Assembly (NCBI RefSeq): GCF_937926365.1
Contig: NZ_CALAOH010000143.1
Coordinates: 1 to 26,900, forward strand
Length of the DNA: 26,900 nt
Origin: an uncultured Azohydromonas sp.
Lineage (GTDB): Bacteria; Pseudomonadota; Gammaproteobacteria; Burkholderiales; Burkholderiaceae_C
Reading direction: 5' to 3'
Shown here piece by piece: positions 6,326 through 17,762 of the stretch. Made by a program: the position numbers and the translations under genes. The first letter of the stretch is position 1; every line of letters begins with the position of its first letter. The notes beneath the pieces were generated by a model. The model worked only from the letters and a program-made list of their open reading frames with translations, was not told the origin of the DNA and did not search any database.

Positions 6326-7339
6326 ATGCCTTCTCTGGTGAGCCGCCTGGCCGAGCTCACGCGCCACCGCGATCGCGAGCAGACCGACGCGATGCTGGCC
6401 GACACGCTGCAGCAGCTGCTGCAGCCGCGGCTGTTGGCGCTGCACCGCAGCGTGGGCGAGCCGCCCCACGCCCGCTGGCTGACCGGCGTGAGCCGCGGTG
6501 ACTGCGGGCCGCACTTCCGGCGCCCGGCGGACTTCGAGCAGTTGCCGTTGCTGGCCAGCCGCCCCGACTGGCTGGAATGCCTGCACAGCCGCCAGCCCCT
6601 GGAGCGGCCGGGCACGCCCGTGGTGACGCTGTTCCCGCTGCTGGCCAACGGGCAGGCCGTGGCGGTGCTGGAGCTGCACGGCCCGCCGCTGCTGGGCCAC
6701 ATCACCGGCCGCACCGTGGAAGCCGTGTTGCAGCTCTACGGCAACTTCCTGGCGCTGCTGGATTACGGCGAGCGCGACGCGCTCACCGGGCTGCTCAACC
6801 GCAAGACTTTCGACGACGCCGTGATGCAGGCGCTGCTGCAGCCGCCCAGCCCGTCCGTGCGGCACGGCGACCCGCGCAACCCCAGCACCGCGCGCTACTG
6901 GCTCGCGATCCTGGACATCGACCACTTCAAGCACGTCAACGACACCTTCGGCCACCTCATCGGCGACGAGGTGCTGTTGCTGCTGGCCGGGATCATGCGG
7001 TCGTGCTTCCGCAGCGGTGACCGGCTCTTCCGCTTCGGCGGCGAGGAGTTCGTGGTGCTGCTGAGCGCACCCGACGAAAGCGGCGCGACCGCAGCGCTGC
7101 AACGGCTGCGCGCCGCGGTCGAGCGCTTCGAGTTTCCGCAGGTCGGCCGCGTCACGCTGAGCATCGGCTTCACGGTGCTGCGCGACACCGACACGCCGAC
7201 CGATGCCGTGGACCGCGCCGACCGCGCGCTCTACCAGGCCAAGTCCACCGGCCGCAACCGCGTGGTGGGCCCCACCGGCATGGCTCAGGCGGGCATGCCC
7301 GACGAGCCCACGCACCGCGGCGAGGTGGATCTGTTCTGA
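6326..7339 (+). CDS. Diguanylate cyclase (GGDEF domain) with intact inhibitory site
   Basis: The C-terminal half (about residues 147-318) is a GGDEF domain that makes cyclic di-GMP from two GTP. It contains DALTGLLNR (151-159), the metal-binding D197 in LDIDHFK, and the active-site loop GGEEF at 238-242. An RxxD inhibitory site (R229-S-G-D232) lies exactly five residues before the loop, so product inhibition is expected. The N-terminal 145 residues have no membrane segment and look like a divergent GAF-like sensor (FPLLANGQAVAVLELHGP at about 103-120). An insert between the first GGDEF strand and ILDIDHF (about 171-190, rich in P and S) is longer than usual. The enzyme is cytosolic; its signal is unknown. 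Confidence 0.9.
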   Translation: MPSLVSRLAELTRHRDREQTDAMLADTLQQLLQPRLLALHRSVGEPPHARWLTGVSRGDCGPHFRRPADFEQLPLLASRPDWLECLHSRQPLERPGTPVVTLFPLLANGQAVAVLELHGPPLLGHITGRTVEAVLQLYGNFLALLDYGERDALTGLLNRKTFDDAVMQALLQPPSPSVRHGDPRNPSTARYWLAILDIDHFKHVNDTFGHLIGDEVLLLLAGIMRSCFRSGDRLFRFGGEEFVVLLSAPDESGATAALQRLRAAVERFEFPQVGRVTLSIGFTVLRDTDTPTDAVDRADRALYQAKSTGRNRVVGPTGMAQAGMPDEPTHRGEVDLF

Positions 7340-7343
7340 AGCC

Positions 7344-7361
7344 GGCGCGGCGGGCCGCGCC
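7344..7361 (+). terminator. Stem-loop after the diguanylate cyclase gene
   Basis: GGCGCGGC (7344-7351) and GCCGCGCC (7354-7361) form a perfect inverted repeat starting 4 nt after the stop codon. No T-run follows, so it may be an mRNA 3' stabiliser instead of a strict terminator. Confidence 0.4.
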
Positions 7362-7434
7362 TTCAGAATGGCTCTTGCGCACCTTTCCCCACCTCCTGCG
7401 CGGCGCCGGCCGCGCGGCGTGACAGCCTGACCTG

Positions 7435-8772
7435 ATGAACCGCATCAAAGCTTCTCTGGCCGCCATCCTGGCGGCGCTGGCCGCTGCATGGCTGCTGGCC
7501 GATTCGCTGTGGCCGCAACCCTTCGGCTACTTCCCTTTCCGCACCGTCTTCATGCAGCTCAGCGGCGTCATCGCCCTGGGCGCGATGAGCGTGGCGATGC
7601 TGCTCGCCCTGCGCCCGAAGTGGCTGGAGCCGTACCTGGACGGGCTGGACAAGCTCTATCGCCTGCACAAGTGGCTGGGCATCACGGCGCTGGTGGCCTC
7701 GGTGCTGCACTGGTGGATGGGGCAAGGCACGAAATGGATGGTCGGATGGGGCTGGCTGGTGCGCCCGCCACGCGGCCCGCGCCCAGACCCCTCGCAGTTG
7801 GGCGCCATCGAGGGCTGGCTGCGCAGCCAGCGCGGCCTGGCCGAGCAGCTGGGCGAATGGGCCTTCTACGCCGCGGCGCTGCTGATGGTGCTGGCGCTGG
7901 TGAAGCGCTTCCCCTACCACCTGTTCCGCAAGACGCACAAGTGGCTGGCCGTGACGTACCTGGTGTTCGCCTACCACGGGCTGGTGCTGGTGAAGTTCCC
8001 GTACTGGCGCCAGCCGGTGGGCTGGCTGATGGCGGTGCTGATGCTGGGCGGCGCCGTGGCCGCGGTGCTGGTGCTGGCCGGGCGCGTGGGCGCCGGGCGC
8101 AAGGTGGCGGGGGTGATCGACGCGCTCACCTACCACCCCGCGCTGCGCGTGCTGGAGTCGCGCGTGGCGCTGCAGCCCGGCTGGCCGGGCCACGCGGCCG
8201 GGCAGTTCGCCTTCGCGACCTCCGACCCGCGCGAAGGCGCGCACCCCTACACCATCGCCTCGGCCTGGGACCCGCATGAGCGCCACATCACCTTCATCAC
8301 CAAGGCGCTGGGCGACCACACCGGGCGGCTGCACGAGCGGCTGAAGGTCGGCATGCCGGTCACGGTGGAGGGTCCCTACGGCTGCTTCGATTTCGAGGAC
8401 GCGCAGCCGCGGCAGGTCTGGATCGGCGCGGGCATCGGCATCACGCCCTTCGTCGCGCGCATGAAGCAGCTGTCGGCGCAAGGCCGGCGCGTGGAGATCG
8501 ACCTGTTCCATCCCACGGCGGTTTACGAGCCGGCCGCCATCGAGAAGCTGCAGGCCGACGCGCGCGCCGCGGGCGTGCGGCTGCACGTCCTGGTGGACGG
8601 GCGCGACGGCCGCCTCGACGGCGAGCGGCTGCGCGCCGCGGTGCCGCAGTGGCGAGAGGCCAGCGTGTGGTTCTGCGGCCCGCCCGCCTTCGGCCAGGCG
8701 CTGCGCAGGGATCTGCTCGCGCAGGGACTGCCGGCGCAGCATTTCCATCAGGAGCTGTTCCAGATGCGGTGA
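7435..8772 (+). CDS. Ferric-reductase-like flavocytochrome b
   Basis: The 445-residue protein has an N-terminal membrane part of about six helices (residues 7-215). The haem-ligand histidine pairs lie on two helices: H78/H92 (RLHKW...VLHWW) and H168/H181 (KTHKW...AYHG). A cytosolic FAD/NAD(P)H reductase part follows, with the flavin motif HPYTIAS (270-276), a nucleotide-binding GAGIGITPF (331-339) and a terminal WFCGPPAFG. This is the FRE/NOX/ferric reductase architecture, which moves electrons from NAD(P)H through FAD and two b-type haems across the membrane. The acceptor (Fe3+, oxygen or another metal) cannot be told from sequence. No Shine-Dalgarno sequence is evident before the ATG. It converges on the histidine kinase with a 10-bp gap. 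Confidence 0.85.
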   Translation: MNRIKASLAAILAALAAAWLLADSLWPQPFGYFPFRTVFMQLSGVIALGAMSVAMLLALRPKWLEPYLDGLDKLYRLHKWLGITALVASVLHWWMGQGTKWMVGWGWLVRPPRGPRPDPSQLGAIEGWLRSQRGLAEQLGEWAFYAAALLMVLALVKRFPYHLFRKTHKWLAVTYLVFAYHGLVLVKFPYWRQPVGWLMAVLMLGGAVAAVLVLAGRVGAGRKVAGVIDALTYHPALRVLESRVALQPGWPGHAAGQFAFATSDPREGAHPYTIASAWDPHERHITFITKALGDHTGRLHERLKVGMPVTVEGPYGCFDFEDAQPRQVWIGAGIGITPFVARMKQLSAQGRRVEIDLFHPTAVYEPAAIEKLQADARAAGVRLHVLVDGRDGRLDGERLRAAVPQWREASVWFCGPPAFGQALRRDLLAQGLPAQHFHQELFQMR

Positions 8773-8782
8773 GACGGGGCAC

Positions 8783-11470
<2,688 letters not shown>

Positions 11471-11620
11471 GCGTGTACCAGCGTCATCCGTGAAGTAGGG
11501 CGGCCGGATTCTGCGTCCGAGCGCAGGAGCAGCCGATGCGCCCGGGCGCCGCGCCGCCGCGGCGGCCGGCCCGCAGCGCTGCGGCACACTGCGACGCCCC
11601 GCAACGAAACCGCCCCAAGC
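11471..11620. promoter_or_regulatory. Divergent promoter region, histidine kinase / psuG
   Basis: This 150-bp gap separates the divergent starts of the hybrid kinase (minus) and psuG (plus) and must contain both promoters. It is extremely GC-rich and no convincing sigma-70 box pair or Shine-Dalgarno sequence could be recognised on either strand. Confidence 0.35.
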
Positions 11621-12568
11621 ATGGACATGGACATCGCCCGCTCCTGGCTCAGCTTCAGCCCGGCCGTCGCCGCCGCCCGCGCCGCCGGGCGTCCGCTGGT
11701 GGCGCTGGAATCGACCATCGTCGCCCACGGCATGCCGTACCCGGAGAACGTGCGCACGGCGCGCGAGGTGGAGGCCGTGGTGCGGGCCCAGGACGCGGAG
11801 CCCGCGACCATCGCGCTGATGGACGGCCGCATCCGCATCGGGCTGGCGGACGAGGAGTTGGAGCTGCTGGGCCGCTCGGGCCAGGCCCACAAGGTCAGCC
11901 GCCGCGACCTGCCGGCCGTGCTGGCCAGCGGCGAGCTGGGCGCCACCACGGTGTCGGCCACCATGATCTGCGCGCGGCTCGCGGGCATCGAGGTGTTCGT
12001 GACCGGCGGCATCGGCGGGGTGCACCGCGGCGCGGCGCGGAGCTTCGACATCTCGGCCGACTTGCAGGAGCTGGCGCGCACCTCGGTGGCGGTGGTCTGC
12101 GCCGGGGCCAAGTCGATCCTGGACATCGGCCTGACGCTGGAGTACCTGGAGACGCACGGCGTGCCGGTGCTGGCCTGCGAGCAGGAGGACTTCGCCGCCT
12201 TCTACACGCGCGACAGCGGCTTCAAGGCCGACCGCCGCGTGGACGACCCGGAAGCGCAGGCGCGGCTGATCCGTACCAAGTGGGACCTCGGCCTGGCCGG
12301 CGGCGTGGTGCTGAGCGTGCCGGTGCCGGCGGACGCGGGCCTGCCGCGGGAGGAGATCGACGCGCTGATCGAGCAGGCGCTGGCCGAAGCCGATGCGCAG
12401 GGCGTCACGGGCAAGGAGGTGACGCCCTTCCTGCTGGCGCGCATCAAGGCGCTCACCGGCGGGCGCAGCCTCGCGGCCAACATCGCGCTGGTGAAGCACA
12501 ACGCGGAGGTGGGGGCGCGGCTGGCGGTGGCGCTGGCGAAGACGGGACACGGGGCCGGCGGGGTTTGA
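11621..12568 (+). CDS. psuG: Pseudouridine-5'-phosphate glycosidase
   Basis: The 315-residue protein matches PsuG (E. coli YeiN), which reversibly cleaves pseudouridine 5'-phosphate to uracil and ribose 5-phosphate during breakdown of modified RNA nucleosides. Catalytic and metal residues known from YeiN are conserved: E30 (ALEST), K91 (AHKVSRRDL), D146 (DISADL) and K164 (CAGAKSILDIG). The GGIGGVHRG loop (129-137) is also present. The ATG at 11621 is followed by a second ATG at 11627; neither has a clear ribosome site. The usual partner, pseudouridine kinase psuK, is not adjacent. Instead two PuuD-type hydrolases follow on the same strand after 146 bp, and they may share a transcript. Confidence 0.93.
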   Translation: MDMDIARSWLSFSPAVAAARAAGRPLVALESTIVAHGMPYPENVRTAREVEAVVRAQDAEPATIALMDGRIRIGLADEELELLGRSGQAHKVSRRDLPAVLASGELGATTVSATMICARLAGIEVFVTGGIGGVHRGAARSFDISADLQELARTSVAVVCAGAKSILDIGLTLEYLETHGVPVLACEQEDFAAFYTRDSGFKADRRVDDPEAQARLIRTKWDLGLAGGVVLSVPVPADAGLPREEIDALIEQALAEADAQGVTGKEVTPFLLARIKALTGGRSLAANIALVKHNAEVGARLAVALAKTGHGAGGV

Positions 12569-12581
12569 TCGTCTTTCGAGA

Positions 12582-12628
12582 CGCCGCAGGTCCAAGCATC
12601 CGGACCTGACGCGGCGGTGCACCGCCGC
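12582..12628 (+). terminator. Competing stem-loops after psuG
   Basis: AGGTCC (12588-12593) pairs with GGACCT (12602-12607), and CGCCGC (12582-12587) can extend this stem by pairing with GCGGCG (12611-12616). The same GCGGCG is also the left arm of a perfect 18-bp palindrome (12611-12628). The two folds exclude each other. No T-run follows. They may mark the psuG mRNA end or modulate read-through to the next genes. Confidence 0.35.
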
Positions 12629-12714
12629 TGCGGCCCCTCTATCGGCGCCGTCCTACAGCACCTTGCGGCGTCGCTCCCTCGTGCAGGCACCACCCCGGTC
12701 GCAGCATCGGCCGC

Positions 12715-13485
12715 ATGAGCGCCAACAAACCCCTGGTGTGGCTGCCGGCCTGTCACCGCAACCTGGACCTTTCCGACCCGGGCGGCTACACCGTCCTGGC
12801 CGACCGCTATGCCGCGGCCGTGTGCGAGCTGGGCCTGCAGCCGGTGTTGTTTCCGATGGCCGGCGCCGGGGACGTCCCGGAGCTGCTGCCGCTGGTGGAC
12901 GGCGTGCTGCTGACCGGCTCGCCCTCGAACGTGGAGGCCACGCACTTCGGCGCGTCCGCGCTGGAGACGGACCTGCTCGATCCGCGCCGCGACCGGCTGA
13001 CCATGGCGCTGGTGCGCGCGGCGGTGGGCACCGGCACGCCGCTGTTCGGCGTCTGCCGCGGGCTGCAGGAGATGAACGTGGCGCTGGGCGGCAGCCTCTA
13101 CCAGCAGGTGCATGCCGAGCCCGAGCACCTGGACCACCGCGAGCCGCAGGATGTGGACCTGGAGGCGCAGTTCGCCGAGCGGCACGAGGTGATCCTGGCG
13201 CCCGGCAGCGCCTTCGCGGACTGGGCCGGCGGCACGCGCGCGCGGGTGAACTCGCTGCACGGCCAGGGCATCAAGCGGCTGGGCACCGGCATGGTGGCCG
13301 AGGCGCTGGCGCCGGACGGGCTGGTCGAGGGCGTGCGCGTGGCCACCGCCCAGGCCTTCGCCTATGGCGTGCAGTGGCACCCGGAGTGGCGCCACAACCA
13401 CATCCCCTTCTACCGGCGCACGCTGCAGGCCTTTGCCGACGCCTGCCGCGAGCACTGCCGCCAGCGCCTGGGGCCTTGCCGATGA
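12715..13485 (+). CDS. Gamma-glutamyl-gamma-aminobutyrate hydrolase family protein (PuuD-like), first copy
   Basis: The 256-residue protein belongs to the class I glutamine-amidotransferase-like hydrolases (peptidase C26). The nucleophile C114 lies in FGVCRGLQEMN, and the triad is completed by H222 and E224 in QWHPEW. LLTGSPSNV (65-73) is the usual oxyanion-side loop. Family members such as PuuD hydrolyse gamma-glutamyl-GABA to glutamate and GABA in putrescine catabolism; related ones act on other gamma-glutamyl amides, so the substrate is open. No puuA, puuB or puuC homologue is present here. No Shine-Dalgarno sequence is obvious. The stop codon overlaps the start of the next gene as ATGA, so translation of the pair is probably coupled. 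Confidence 0.85.
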   Translation: MSANKPLVWLPACHRNLDLSDPGGYTVLADRYAAAVCELGLQPVLFPMAGAGDVPELLPLVDGVLLTGSPSNVEATHFGASALETDLLDPRRDRLTMALVRAAVGTGTPLFGVCRGLQEMNVALGGSLYQQVHAEPEHLDHREPQDVDLEAQFAERHEVILAPGSAFADWAGGTRARVNSLHGQGIKRLGTGMVAEALAPDGLVEGVRVATAQAFAYGVQWHPEWRHNHIPFYRRTLQAFADACREHCRQRLGPCR

Positions 13486-14282
13486 CGCAGGCGCCGCAAA
13501 CCCTGGACGCGCAGCGCGTGCCCTGCGTGTGGGTCGTGGCCAGCCACCGCGAGCTGGGCAACGAGCATGGACATCCGCAGCCCTACACCGTGATGGACGA
13601 GGTGGGCACGCGCACGCTGATCAACCGCGGGCTGCAACCGGTGTGCTTCCCGCGCGTGCCGGCCGGGCGGCTGCCGCTGATGCTGGACCGGGTGCAGGGC
13701 GTGCTGCTGGGCGGCTCGGCCACCAACGTGCACCCGAGCCACTACGCGGAGGAGCCGCTGCGCGAGGGCATGGACTTCGACCAGGCGCGCGAGGCGGTGA
13801 CGCTGCCGCTGATCCGGCTGTGCATCGAGCGCGGCGTGCCGCTGATCGCCTTCTGCCGCGGCTCGCACGAGTTCAACGTCGCCCTGGGCGGCAGCCTGCA
13901 CCAGGACCTGCAGGCCCTCGGCGGCCCGGTGGTGCACTGGGAGGACCCGCAGGAGCCGCTGGCCGAGCAGTACGCCGAGCGCCACGAAGTCAGCCTGGCG
14001 CCCGGCGGCGAGCTGGAGCGCCTGACCGGCTGCTCGCGCTTTGCCGTGAGCTCGCTGCACTCGCAGGGCGTCAAGCGCCTGGCGCCGGGGCTGGTGGCCG
14101 AGGCACACGCCGACGACGGGCTGGTGGAGGCCTTCCGCTGGCACGACGCACGGCAGTTCGCCTGGGGTTTCCAGTTCCATCCCGAGTGGGGCCACCAACA
14201 GCACCCGCGCTACGGAAAGATCATGGAAGCCTTCGTGGAGGCGTGCTGGGAGCGGTTGCGTGCGGAAGCGCCCGCCCAGTGA
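13482..14282 (+). CDS. Gamma-glutamyl-gamma-aminobutyrate hydrolase family protein (PuuD-like), second copy
   Basis: The 266-residue protein is a paralogue of its upstream neighbour. The nucleophile C125 is in FCRGSHEFN, and H233/E235 are in QFHPEW, so the triad is intact. It differs by a HRELGNEHGHPQPY insert near residues 22-35 and a LLGGSATNVHPSHY loop (75-88) in place of LLTGSPSNVEATHF. The start at 13482 overlaps the previous stop by 4 nt (ATGA). The two subunits could form a heteromer or split substrates. It converges with the broken DUF6351 gene, leaving a 96-bp gap without a clear terminator. Confidence 0.85.
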   Translation: MTQAPQTLDAQRVPCVWVVASHRELGNEHGHPQPYTVMDEVGTRTLINRGLQPVCFPRVPAGRLPLMLDRVQGVLLGGSATNVHPSHYAEEPLREGMDFDQAREAVTLPLIRLCIERGVPLIAFCRGSHEFNVALGGSLHQDLQALGGPVVHWEDPQEPLAEQYAERHEVSLAPGGELERLTGCSRFAVSSLHSQGVKRLAPGLVAEAHADDGLVEAFRWHDARQFAWGFQFHPEWGHQQHPRYGKIMEAFVEACWERLRAEAPAQ

Positions 14283-14378
14283 GGCGCACCGGGCCTCGTG
14301 CTCAAGACCGGCAGCTGGCCCGGCCAGCGGACACGCGGGCGGACCCGCCAGCCGCGAAGCCGCCAAGCCTGCCGCGGC

Positions 14379-16222
14379 TCAGGGCCGGGCCTGATCCTTC
14401 CGGCCGTAGTCGCAAACGCCCTGCGGGAAGGTGCGCTTGAGCCTCGCCACGGCGGCGGCATCGGGCTTCCACGGCGCATAGGTGCCGTCCGCCACCGCCG
14501 TGTCCACGCTCTTGAGCGCGCAACGGAAGACATCGTCCTCGTAGGGCGCGCCGGCCACCCGCGAGGTGCCGAACATCGGGAAGGCCCGCGTGCATGCGCC
14601 CGGGGGCTTGTCGTCGATGACGCCGTTCCAGACATCGGGACCCGCATGCATCAAGCGTCCGTTGACGTCGAAGCAACTGTCCACCGCGCGCGCCGGGCGG
14701 TTCTGCGCCACCGTCCGGTCCGGGTTGGCGCGGATGTTGGCCATCCACTTGTCCATCACCGCCAGCGCCTGCAGGCCCTGGCTCACCCTCGGCACGCCGG
14801 GGCGCGTGTCGGTGAACCAGATCACCAGGTGCCCGGTCGTGCCCATCTCCCGCAGCACGCGCTTGCGCGCCACGAAACTCTGGCGCGCGTCGTGCATGTC
14901 GAGCTGGCGCTCCCGGTACTGGCGGTGATCGATGGTCGGCAGCGCCATGCGCCCGCTGAACACCATGCCGGAGGCGTGGGCGGCACGCATCGCGATCGGG
15001 TTGCCCACGGTGCGTGGCGCCGGCTTGTCGGCGGTCCAGCCCAGCCTCATGTTGCGCCGGCTCCACGGGTCGAACAGCGCCGGGTTGTCGAGCACCATCG
15101 CCGCGGTGATGCCGTCCAGCACCGGGAAGCCTTCCTGCACCATGTCCTTCGGCTTCTTCCAGCCACCGACCTTCAGTACTGCTGGACCGCACCACCCGAG
15201 CCGCCGACGCCCACCGTGTACAGCGGCCGGCCATAGCGCTCGATGAAGCGCTCCTTGACCATCATCGTGGTCTCGCCGCCGAGTTGCAGGTTGTAATGGG
15301 TGCGGGTGTTGTTGCCGCTGCTGGCCACGATGGCATGGCCCTGGCTCAGCAACTCCGGCAGCATCGCGTCGTTGGGCATCCAGCCCTGGGTGTGGCCGAG
15401 CCCCACGCCGCCCTGGAAGACATACACCAGGCGCCCGTTCCACAGCCGCGTGTCGGGACTGGGCGGGTTCTCGCCGCGCGGCGCGAGCATCGCGAAGCTG
15501 TAGAGGAAGCGGTTGATCGTGCCGCGCTCCTGGCGTACCACGAAGTCCACCTTGCGGCCGTCGGCCAGGGTGATGCGGGTCATGTCCGCGGGCCTCGTGC
15601 CATTGGCCGGCAGCGGCCTCCAGCGGTTGCCCGCGGCGCGGTACCAGTACGTGGTGAAGGACTGGATCGAGCAGTCCCTGCTGTAGCCGATCTTGTTGCC
15701 TTTCGCATCGAACACCGGGAAGCCCGGCGGCGTGGCGGCGTCGACCATCGGCTGGCGCTTGACCTGGTGGACGGTGCAGACGAAGGGGGCCTGCTTCGGA
15801 CCGGAGAACATCGGCCCGCTGATCGGATGGTTGACCAGCGTGAGCGACGCCAGCGCGGCAGTGCTGCCCGCCTGCCTCAGCACCAGCCGGTTCTGGCCGT
15901 TGACCAGGCCGGTCACCACGCCTTCGAGGCGGTCGCCGTTGGCGCTCAACTGTGGTCGGGTCTTCTTGCCGTTGATCCAGACCTCGATCTGGTCGTGGAG
16001 GGCTCGTGGCGCGCGCAACTCGACGCGGGCATCGCCGCCCGACACGTACTGCGCCGGGCTGGACAGCACGCGCAGCGCGAACCGGTCGTCGGCGAGGCTG
16101 GCGCTCGCCTCCCGCGGCGCCTGGCGGCCTTCGGCCACCGGTTCGCCCGGCGAGCCCCCGCCACAGGCCGCAACGATCAGGGGCAAGGGGGCCCAGGCCG
16201 CAAGCAATCTCAGGCGCGTCAT
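14379..16222 (-). pseudogene. DUF6351 family hydrolase gene, broken by a frame change and apparent internal deletion
   Basis: The first part (16222-15173, 349 codons) begins with a lipoprotein signal peptide (LIVAAC, C20) and a beta-rich domain, then shows the DUF6351 hydrolase core up to GVGGSGGAVQQY (presumed nucleophile S342), followed at once by a stop. About 10 nt further on, in another frame, family similarity resumes at KVGGWKKPKDM and runs about 268 codons to 14379, with DIHD-like LDMHDARQSFV, VIWFTDTRPG and a C-terminal FPQGVCDYG. In intact relatives, as I remember them, roughly 100-150 residues lie between QQY and the GGW/GGY segment. The gene therefore seems to have lost its middle and its frame. 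DUF6351 proteins are exported esterase-like hydrolases of unknown substrate. An assembly error is an alternative. Confidence 0.7.
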
Positions 16223-16490
16223 GGCTGTCCCCCATGGATTCAGGACACCACGGCGCCTCGTGCGCCGCGGCTGGATGCCGAACCAGCGGCAGCCTGCGAC
16301 GCCCGCTCGTTCAGCGAGCCTCACGACCATGTTGGAGAGGGCTCACTGACTGCGGCTTCGCACGGCCTCGCCTCCCTGCAGCCGGGACAATGGCGGCAAG
16401 GGCTGTGCCCGGATCGCGCGCATCCGCCGTTTCGGCTCGCCCCTGCGCTTGCAAGCCGGCGAGCCCGGCGCTTAAAGGTTGAGGACGCGC
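16223..16490. other. Intergenic region upstream of the DUF6351 gene
   Basis: No gene is recognised in these 268 bases. On the minus strand it carries a GGGGGA ribosome-site-like stretch just before the DUF6351 start. No clear promoter or terminator was found. Confidence 0.3.
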
Positions 16491-17579
16491 CTACTTCTTC
16501 GGAACGAGCATGAAGGCCTCGGTCGCGTTGCTCGAATAGTTCGGGCCCATGTACCGCCCCGTGCCAACGATCACGCCGGCGTCATTGATGGCCCACGCGT
16601 CGCCCAGCCGATACCAGCCGCCGATCGCCGGCACGTAGCCCGGGCTCAGGAAGGCCGTGGTCTGGCCCTGGTCGAGCCACAGGGTGGCGCCGTTGCGCGG
16701 GTCGGCGCCCTGGTCGAAGCTGTAGCCAACCACCTGTCCCTTGTTGTTGAGGCTCAGCCCGGCCGTGGGGAAGTTGTAGGGCGACGAGAACAGCGTGTAC
16801 TGGCCGTTGGCGTAGAGGAAGGCGCGGCGGCCCCAGAGATAGTTGGCGGCCGGGTACACGACGCCGGTGATGACGCCCTGGTCATTGATCGCGGACGGCA
16901 CCACGCACTCGTAACCCGGCGGCGTGGGCAGCAGCTGCGGGCTCTTGCCGCGCAGGTACATCACCCCCTGACGCACGCCGATGCCGTTGAGCACGACCTC
17001 CCGGAAGCCCACGATGTCGCCGCGCTCGTTCAGGCCGGTGGCCTGGGCGGCGTAGCCGCCCCAGGTGCCCAGGTCCACGAACAGGTGGTCCCGCTGCCAG
17101 TACATCGCATGCGAGGCCCCGGGCGCGGCCTCGGACCAGCCCACGATCTCCGAGCGGTTGTTGATGGCCGCGGCGTAGCTGTGGCCCCCGCCCAGCGAGG
17201 CCAGGGTTTCCAGCGTGTCGTTACGCCAGCGAAACGCCTGGGTGAAGCTGCCCTGCCTGAACCAGCCGACCGTTTCCAGCCGGGCATTGACGCCCCGTGC
17301 CTCGCCAGGACCGTCGGTGTAAATGGGTTTCGGCACCTGGTTGGGCAGGAACAGCGCCGGGCGGTAGCCGCCGTCGATACTGAAACTGACCAACCCGGCA
17401 GCCATGCGGTTGGAACTGAGCGCAAAAGCCTCGCTGCGACCGCCCTGGAAAGTGCCCAGCCGCAGTACCTCGTAGCTCGGCGGGCTGGAGGCCGCCACCT
17501 GGACAGCACCGGTGGCGGCCCGCGCGCCCGGCAGGAATCCGGCCGCCACCAGGGACAACGTGAATTGCCTTCTTTTCAT
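16491..17579 (-). CDS. Exported HAF-repeat protein, predicted seven-bladed propeller, second in tandem
   Basis: The 362-residue protein starts with a Tat-like signal peptide (MKRRQFTLSL, cleavage probably after ARA at 21). The rest consists of seven repeats of the HAF type, each with a core like A-x-x-(I/L/V)-N-x-x-x-x-(I/V)-V-G. The core Asn or its equivalent lies near residues 55 (Ser here), 98, 140, 184, 232, 279 and 332. Blades also carry HAF-type signatures such as QAFRW and HAMYW. LGGGHS and LGTWGG loops match the family's LGxLGG. Seven repeats suggest a beta-propeller in the periplasm or outside the cell. The function of HAF-repeat proteins is unknown. The ATG at 17579 has GAGGG just upstream. 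Its tandem neighbour is a clear paralogue. Confidence 0.8.
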   Translation of the reverse strand: MKRRQFTLSLVAAGFLPGARAATGAVQVAASSPPSYEVLRLGTFQGGRSEAFALSSNRMAAGLVSFSIDGGYRPALFLPNQVPKPIYTDGPGEARGVNARLETVGWFRQGSFTQAFRWRNDTLETLASLGGGHSYAAAINNRSEIVGWSEAAPGASHAMYWQRDHLFVDLGTWGGYAAQATGLNERGDIVGFREVVLNGIGVRQGVMYLRGKSPQLLPTPPGYECVVPSAINDQGVITGVVYPAANYLWGRRAFLYANGQYTLFSSPYNFPTAGLSLNNKGQVVGYSFDQGADPRNGATLWLDQGQTTAFLSPGYVPAIGGWYRLGDAWAINDAGVIVGTGRYMGPNYSSNATEAFMLVPKK

Positions 17580-17762
17580 GATCCCTCGCATGAGAATTTG
17601 AAACGCGCGATATATGCGCGCCACCGCAGGGTAGCGGCCCTTGCCCTATATCCTTAGCCCCGAGGTGGGCCATTGATTTTCCTGGCCTGAATGAGTTTGG
17701 CAGTTCACGGCGTCCAGGGCACTGCTTCAACGAGTGGGTTGGGTGGAAGGAAATTCGACCGC

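Noticed and set aside
11471..12622. Upstream extension of the histidine kinase frame
   Set aside because: It is antisense to psuG and shows no domain; the first PAS is complete from 11470.
15173..15190. Programmed ribosomal frameshift in the DUF6351 gene
   Set aside because: No slippery heptamer or following pseudoknot is apparent at the junction, and the protein also seems to lack a middle segment, which a frameshift would not explain.
17600..17630. Palindromic operator around CGCGCGATATATGCGCGC upstream of the second HAF gene
   Set aside because: Only the central ATATAT is self-complementary; the flanking CG runs do not pair in register, so it is not a true palindrome.
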